A DNA stretch of 64,000 nucleotides from Burkholderia cepacia GG4 (GTDB lineage Bacteria; Pseudomonadota; Gammaproteobacteria; Burkholderiales; Burkholderiaceae): assembly GCF_000292915.1 (NCBI RefSeq), contig NC_018514.1, positions 1,302,001 to 1,366,000 on the forward strand, written 5' to 3'. Of the stretch, positions 60,791 to 64,000 are shown piece by piece. Below the pieces are notes generated by a model, which saw nothing but the letters and a program-made list of their open reading frames with translations, had not been told where the DNA came from and searched no databases. Every line of letters starts with the position of its first letter. Position 1 is the stretch's first letter. Position numbers and translations under genes: made by a program.

Positions 60791-61852
60791 ATGACCGACC
60801 TGACCATCGCAATCTGCAACTACAACCACGGCGAGTACCTGCGCGACGCGATCGAATCGGCGCTCGCGCAGCGTGCGAACGGCGTGCGGGTCCTGATCGT
60901 CGACGACGGTTCCACCGACGATTCGCGCGACATCATTCGCTCGTACGGCGAGCGCGTGACGGCGGTGTTCCAGGAAAATCGCGGCCAGGTCGCCGCGTAC
61001 AACCGCGCGCTCGAGCATGTCGCGACGCGCTACGTGATCCTGCTCGACGCGGACGACCTGCTCTATGCCGACGCCGCGGCCCGCGTGCTGGCCGCGTTCG
61101 CGTCCGGCGACTTCGTGAAGGTCCATTTCCGGCTCGACGTGATCGCGCGGGACGGTGCGTTGACCGGCGCGAGCGTGCCGCAGTCGGCCGTCGACACCGA
61201 TTGCGGCTGGCTGTTGCGCGCGGGCTGGCTGTACCCGTCTCCGCCCGCATCGGGCAACGCGTATCGGGTCGACGCGCTCAAACGCATCTTTCCGGTGCCC
61301 GTCACGCCGGACAACCTGCATGGTGCCGATTTCTATGCGATCTACGGGATCGCGTTGCTCGGCGCCGTGCACATGATCGACGCAACGCTCGGCGGCTATC
61401 GCGTGCATCAGCAGTTGGATGCGAAAGAGGCCGACGACTCGGCCGGCAACGCGCCGGCCCTCGCGCTCACCAATTCGGAAGACGCGGCCACGGGCGCGCT
61501 TAAGGCCGAACGCCGCTGGTCGATACTGCGCATGCTGGCCGGCACGCGACTGCACGAAGCGCTGCCGATCGCGCCGCTCGACTTCGCGATCGAGAAGGCC
61601 CGCTTCGCAAGCACGCTGTATCACGCGCCGCTCGCACGGCGCTGGCGCTGGTTCCTGTACGAATCCGGACGCTACTGGCATACCGTGCTGCGCAATCCGT
61701 TCTGGCGTCCTGCCAAGAAAGTGGCCGTTGCCGCGCTGTCGCTCGCATGCCTGCTGCCCTCGTCGACGCTCAGCAACCACGCGATTCGCTATCTCTCCAA
61801 TCCGCTCGCGCGCATGCGCAAGTCAGCCGCACAGCGAGCCGGCGCTCGATAG
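60791..61852 (+). CDS. Glycosyltransferase family 2
   Basis: 353 residues from ATG 60791. GT-A fold: 'MTDLTIAICNYNHGEYLRDAIESALAQ' at the N-terminus, 'VRVLIVDDGSTDDSRDIIRSYG' and 'VATRYVILLDADDLLYADAA', in which the second Asp pair is the DxD nucleotide-sugar site (about 82-90). A C-terminal hydrophobic stretch near 310-330 ('VAVAALSLACLLPSS') may hold it to the membrane. It adds a sugar during repeat-unit assembly; the sugar is unknown. Confidence 0.9.
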   Translation: MTDLTIAICNYNHGEYLRDAIESALAQRANGVRVLIVDDGSTDDSRDIIRSYGERVTAVFQENRGQVAAYNRALEHVATRYVILLDADDLLYADAAARVLAAFASGDFVKVHFRLDVIARDGALTGASVPQSAVDTDCGWLLRAGWLYPSPPASGNAYRVDALKRIFPVPVTPDNLHGADFYAIYGIALLGAVHMIDATLGGYRVHQQLDAKEADDSAGNAPALALTNSEDAATGALKAERRWSILRMLAGTRLHEALPIAPLDFAIEKARFASTLYHAPLARRWRWFLYESGRYWHTVLRNPFWRPAKKVAVAALSLACLLPSSTLSNHAIRYLSNPLARMRKSAAQRAGAR

Positions 61853-62268
61853 CCGGTCGCGCCGGGACTTCCGGCGGCTTCGGTAAGCCATCGCACCCAG
61901 TGGATCGGGCGGGCGCTGCACAATGATCCGGACCAGTGGATTCACGCGCACTGACAAGACTTCGCAGTTGCCAGGTCTCCAGTCGTCGTGGTCGGACGCC
62001 GGCATCTGAGGTTCGGTAGCGTCGAACCGGCACGTAGCGCGCGGCGTCGATTCCGGTCGCTGCATCGCGTTCTTCGCCTCTTGCAGAGTCGACCCGATAT
62101 CGCACCGACGGCGACAAACCGGCTGCCTAGCCGGATCGCACGCGCGACCATGACAGCGGGGATCCAATGGTCACGACCGGCATTCATTCATCAATTAGGA
62201 GTGCATAGCTCAATGAACCGGATGTCGCGACCACCCGATTCGCCCGCTACCCATCGTCACGATGGGCG
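61853..62268. other. Intergenic leader with short upstream reading frame and hairpin
   Basis: 416 bases before the next glycosyltransferase gene. No protein family is seen. Near its end lie a small reading frame at 62213-62272 and a hairpin at 62250-62266, described separately. The region just before (62180-62215) is locally AT-rich and may hold a promoter. Confidence 0.4.
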
Positions 62269-62272
62269 ATGA
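62213..62272 (+). CDS. Possible 19-residue leader peptide coupled to the glycosyltransferase gene
   Basis: AGGAG at 62197-62201 precedes ATG 62213; the frame encodes 19 residues, rich in Pro, Arg and His, and stops at TGA 62270-62272, overlapping ATG 62269 by the ATGA pattern. Inside it, CCCATCG (62250-62256) and CGATGGG (62260-62266) form a hairpin three bases before ATG 62269. This could couple or throttle translation of the next gene. Short frames arise by chance, so it is tentative. Confidence 0.3.
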   Translation: MNRMSRPPDSPATHRHDGR

Positions 62273-63450
62273 CAGGCGCGATCGAATCGATAGACCCAAT
62301 GATGACCACGGAAAAGATCGTTCATATTGCCGAAGCGTTTGGCGGCGGCGTGCTTTCGATGCTGACCCCGCTCGCCAACCACGCTGCGGCAACCGGCGTC
62401 GACGTGACGGTCCTGCACTCGATCCGGCCGGAAACCCCGACCGGTTTTTCGACGCTGTTCCGGCCCGACGTGAAACTCGTCTACGTCGACATGGTTCGCG
62501 AGGTCAGCGTCAAACAGGACTTTCGGAGCCTGCTCGCGCTGGTCAGGCACCTGCGCGACTGCGCACCGACCGCGATTCACCTGCATTCGTCGAAGGCGGG
62601 TGTACTGGGACGGATCGCCGCGCGGATCGCCGCCCCGAACGCAACCGTTCTCTACTCGCCGCACGGGTTGTCGTTCCTCCGCTGCGACGTATCGCGCATG
62701 AAGCAGTTCGCCTACCTGATCTTCGAGCGAATCGCGGCGCGCATCGGAGGAACCATCGTAGCGTGCTCGCGCAGCGAACTCGGCGAGATCAACGGCAAGG
62801 TCCGGGCGAGATCGGCGGTACTGGTGGAAAACGGCGTTCATGTGGCCGAGATCCCGCCCCGTCGAACGCGTGACGATCGCAAGGTCGTGATCGGGATGAG
62901 CGCCCGGGCGTCGTTCCAGAAGAACCATGAAGCGTTCGTGCGGCTGGCCGACAAGCTCCATGGCGCCGACATCGAATTCGTGTGGATCGGCGGCAACCCC
63001 GCCGAGATCCTCGATCCCCGCCAGCGTCAGGCCATCGTCTGCAGCGGCTGGGTGACACGCGCACGTGCGCTGACGCTCACGTCGGAACTGGACATCTACG
63101 TCCAGACCTCTCGCTGGGAAGGCATGCCGGTCGCGCTGATCGAAGCGCAGGTTGCCGGCATACCCGCCGTGGTGACGGATGTCGTCGGCAACCGCGACGT
63201 AGTGATTCACGGCGTGACCGGATACGTCGCGTCGAGTGCCGACGAGATGGCCGGCTACCTGACCCTGCTGCGCGACGATCGGCCGCTTCGGGAGCAAATG
63301 GGCGCGGCGGCCCGGCAACTGGCCCTTCAGCGGTTCTCGATGAACGCGATCTTCCGGCAATGGCACGCCCTTTACGGCCTGGATACCGACGATCCGCGCG
63401 CCGACGCGCTCGACTTCGAGCCCGCAACCGCGGATCACGTCAAGGCCTGA
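62269..63450 (+). CDS. Glycosyltransferase family 4 (GT-B fold)
   Basis: 393 residues from ATG 62269, or 383 from ATG 62299 where the family similarity ('KIVHIAEAFGGGVLSML') begins shortly after; 62269 is reported because of the ATGA overlap with the upstream short frame. The retaining GT-B domain contains 'YVQTSRWEGMPVALIEAQVAGIPAVVTDVVGNRDVV' near 285-320 with the E-x7-E sugar-nucleotide motif. Adds a sugar to the lipid-linked repeat unit. Confidence 0.9.
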   Translation: MTGAIESIDPMMTTEKIVHIAEAFGGGVLSMLTPLANHAAATGVDVTVLHSIRPETPTGFSTLFRPDVKLVYVDMVREVSVKQDFRSLLALVRHLRDCAPTAIHLHSSKAGVLGRIAARIAAPNATVLYSPHGLSFLRCDVSRMKQFAYLIFERIAARIGGTIVACSRSELGEINGKVRARSAVLVENGVHVAEIPPRRTRDDRKVVIGMSARASFQKNHEAFVRLADKLHGADIEFVWIGGNPAEILDPRQRQAIVCSGWVTRARALTLTSELDIYVQTSRWEGMPVALIEAQVAGIPAVVTDVVGNRDVVIHGVTGYVASSADEMAGYLTLLRDDRPLREQMGAAARQLALQRFSMNAIFRQWHALYGLDTDDPRADALDFEPATADHVKA

Positions 63451-63479
63451 TTCCGACACCCCGATACTCGATCATTGAC

Positions 63480-64000
63480 ATGCCAGTGTTCAAAAAGCCG
63501 AAAAAACTCGTATACAACGGCCGGTTCACCACCCAGAAAACGACCGGCGTGCAACGCGTCGCGCGCGAGCTGATCGCCGCGCTGATCAAGTGCCGGCCTC
63601 ACGATCCGGTGACCGTCCTCGTGCCGCCGCAGCCCGGCGTTGCGGTGAGCGGCGCGACGACGGTCAAGGTCGGTTTCTACAAGGGCGTGATCTGGGAGCA
63701 GCTGGTGCTCCCGCTGTTCGCCCGGCGCGGCCGCATCGTCAACCTCAGCAATACCGCGTCCATTTTCATCGGCAGCCAGATCGTCTACATGCACGACGCG
63801 GCCGTGTTCGATACGCCCGCCCACTTCTCCCGGCCGTTTCGGGTCTGGTATCGGATCATGTTCTGGATCCTGGCACGAACCTCCGTTTGCGTGCTGACCA
63901 ATTCCTGCTTCTCGCGGGATCGCCTCGCGCACCACTGCGGCGTGTCCCGGGAAAAAATCAGCGTCGTGCCGCTCGGTGCGGATCATCTCGACGCGCTGGA
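63480..64000 (+). CDS. Glycosyltransferase family 1/4, N-terminal part (runs off the window)
   Basis: ATG 63480, 29 bases after the previous stop, opens a frame that remains open to the last base, giving 173 residues. 'LVYNGRFTTQKTTGVQRVARELIAAL' near 10-35 and 'GSQIVYMHDAAVFDTPAHFSRPFRVWYRIMFWILAR' near 102-137 are characteristic of polysaccharide glycosyltransferases whose N-terminus carries 'TGVQR'. 'VSREKISVVPLGADHL' is the start of the second GT-B domain. Truncated by the window end, not by mutation. Confidence 0.85.
   Translation, partial: MPVFKKPKKLVYNGRFTTQKTTGVQRVARELIAALIKCRPHDPVTVLVPPQPGVAVSGATTVKVGFYKGVIWEQLVLPLFARRGRIVNLSNTASIFIGSQIVYMHDAAVFDTPAHFSRPFRVWYRIMFWILARTSVCVLTNSCFSRDRLAHHCGVSREKISVVPLGADHLDAL

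Noticed and set aside
61823..62167. Possible 114-residue minus-strand gene between two glycosyltransferases
   Set aside because: It overlaps the end of the upstream glycosyltransferase and has no recognisable family or start signal.

Overview
The window is about 64 kb of very GC-rich DNA (third codon positions nearly all G or C). Its gene content is typical of a Burkholderia, most likely a Burkholderia cepacia complex secondary chromosome: sulfonate and aromatic catabolism, porins, three-subunit membrane dehydrogenases and exopolysaccharide genes. The genus call rests on gene content, codon use and remembered gene orders; no database was searched. I saw no tRNA, rRNA, CRISPR array, insertion sequence or prophage.

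Layout. 1-9.7 kb is an organosulfur/alkanesulfonate locus: the end of a LysR regulator, an SfnB-like acyl-CoA dehydrogenase, and a divergent run of SsuD-like monooxygenase, class II aldolase, a three-part ABC importer, a membrane cytochrome c and a second binding protein. 9.8-18.2 kb holds a MOSC protein, a TctDE-like two-component system and a divergent ABC importer (binding protein, fused permease, ATPase) followed by a porin; stem-loops separate the importer genes. 18.3-20.5 kb is a small oxidoreductase operon with a divergent AraC regulator. 20.5-21.7 kb is a PIN-domain toxin-antitoxin pair with a recognisable promoter. 21.7-28.2 kb is the homoprotocatechuate meta-cleavage operon hpaG1-G2-E-D-F-H-I with divergent hpaR. 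28.3-34.6 kb contains a thioester-reductase-like NAD-binding protein, a small Burkholderia-type protein, a stand-alone FtsI/PBP3 paralogue and a YbaL-type cation/proton antiporter. 34.8-38.7 kb is a gluconate-2-dehydrogenase-type operon, with a strong terminator at its end and two palindromic operators upstream. 39.4-44.2 kb holds a DUF3995 protein, alanine dehydrogenase, PolX, a DksA/TraR protein and a small membrane protein.

44.2-64 kb is an exopolysaccharide/c-di-GMP-type region: an undecaprenyl-phosphate sugar transferase co-transcribed with a Crp/Fnr regulator, a second divergent Crp/Fnr paralogue, a sigma-54 activator with a degenerate receiver, GNAT plus ManC/AlgA, a beta-helix protein and three glycosyltransferases, the last cut by the window end. 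The arrangement resembles what I remember of the bep/berA/berB biofilm region of B. cenocepacia.

The most interesting system lies inside that region at 48272-54237. It is a five-gene operon (acyl carrier protein, acyl-CoA-dehydrogenase-like flavoprotein, tRNA-synthetase-like amino acid:carrier-protein ligase, DUF1839 protein, GH2-like glycosidase) in which all four junctions are 4-base ATGA/GTGA overlaps. The ligase keeps the class II motifs and a plausible Cys-Glu-Cys zinc site. The DUF1839 protein has a Cys...Asp...His...Asp pattern that resembles the N-terminal fold of BtrH, the carrier-protein-to-aminoglycoside acyltransferase of butirosin biosynthesis. My inference is that an amino acid is charged onto the carrier protein, oxidised there, and passed to an acceptor, possibly a sugar or polysaccharide.
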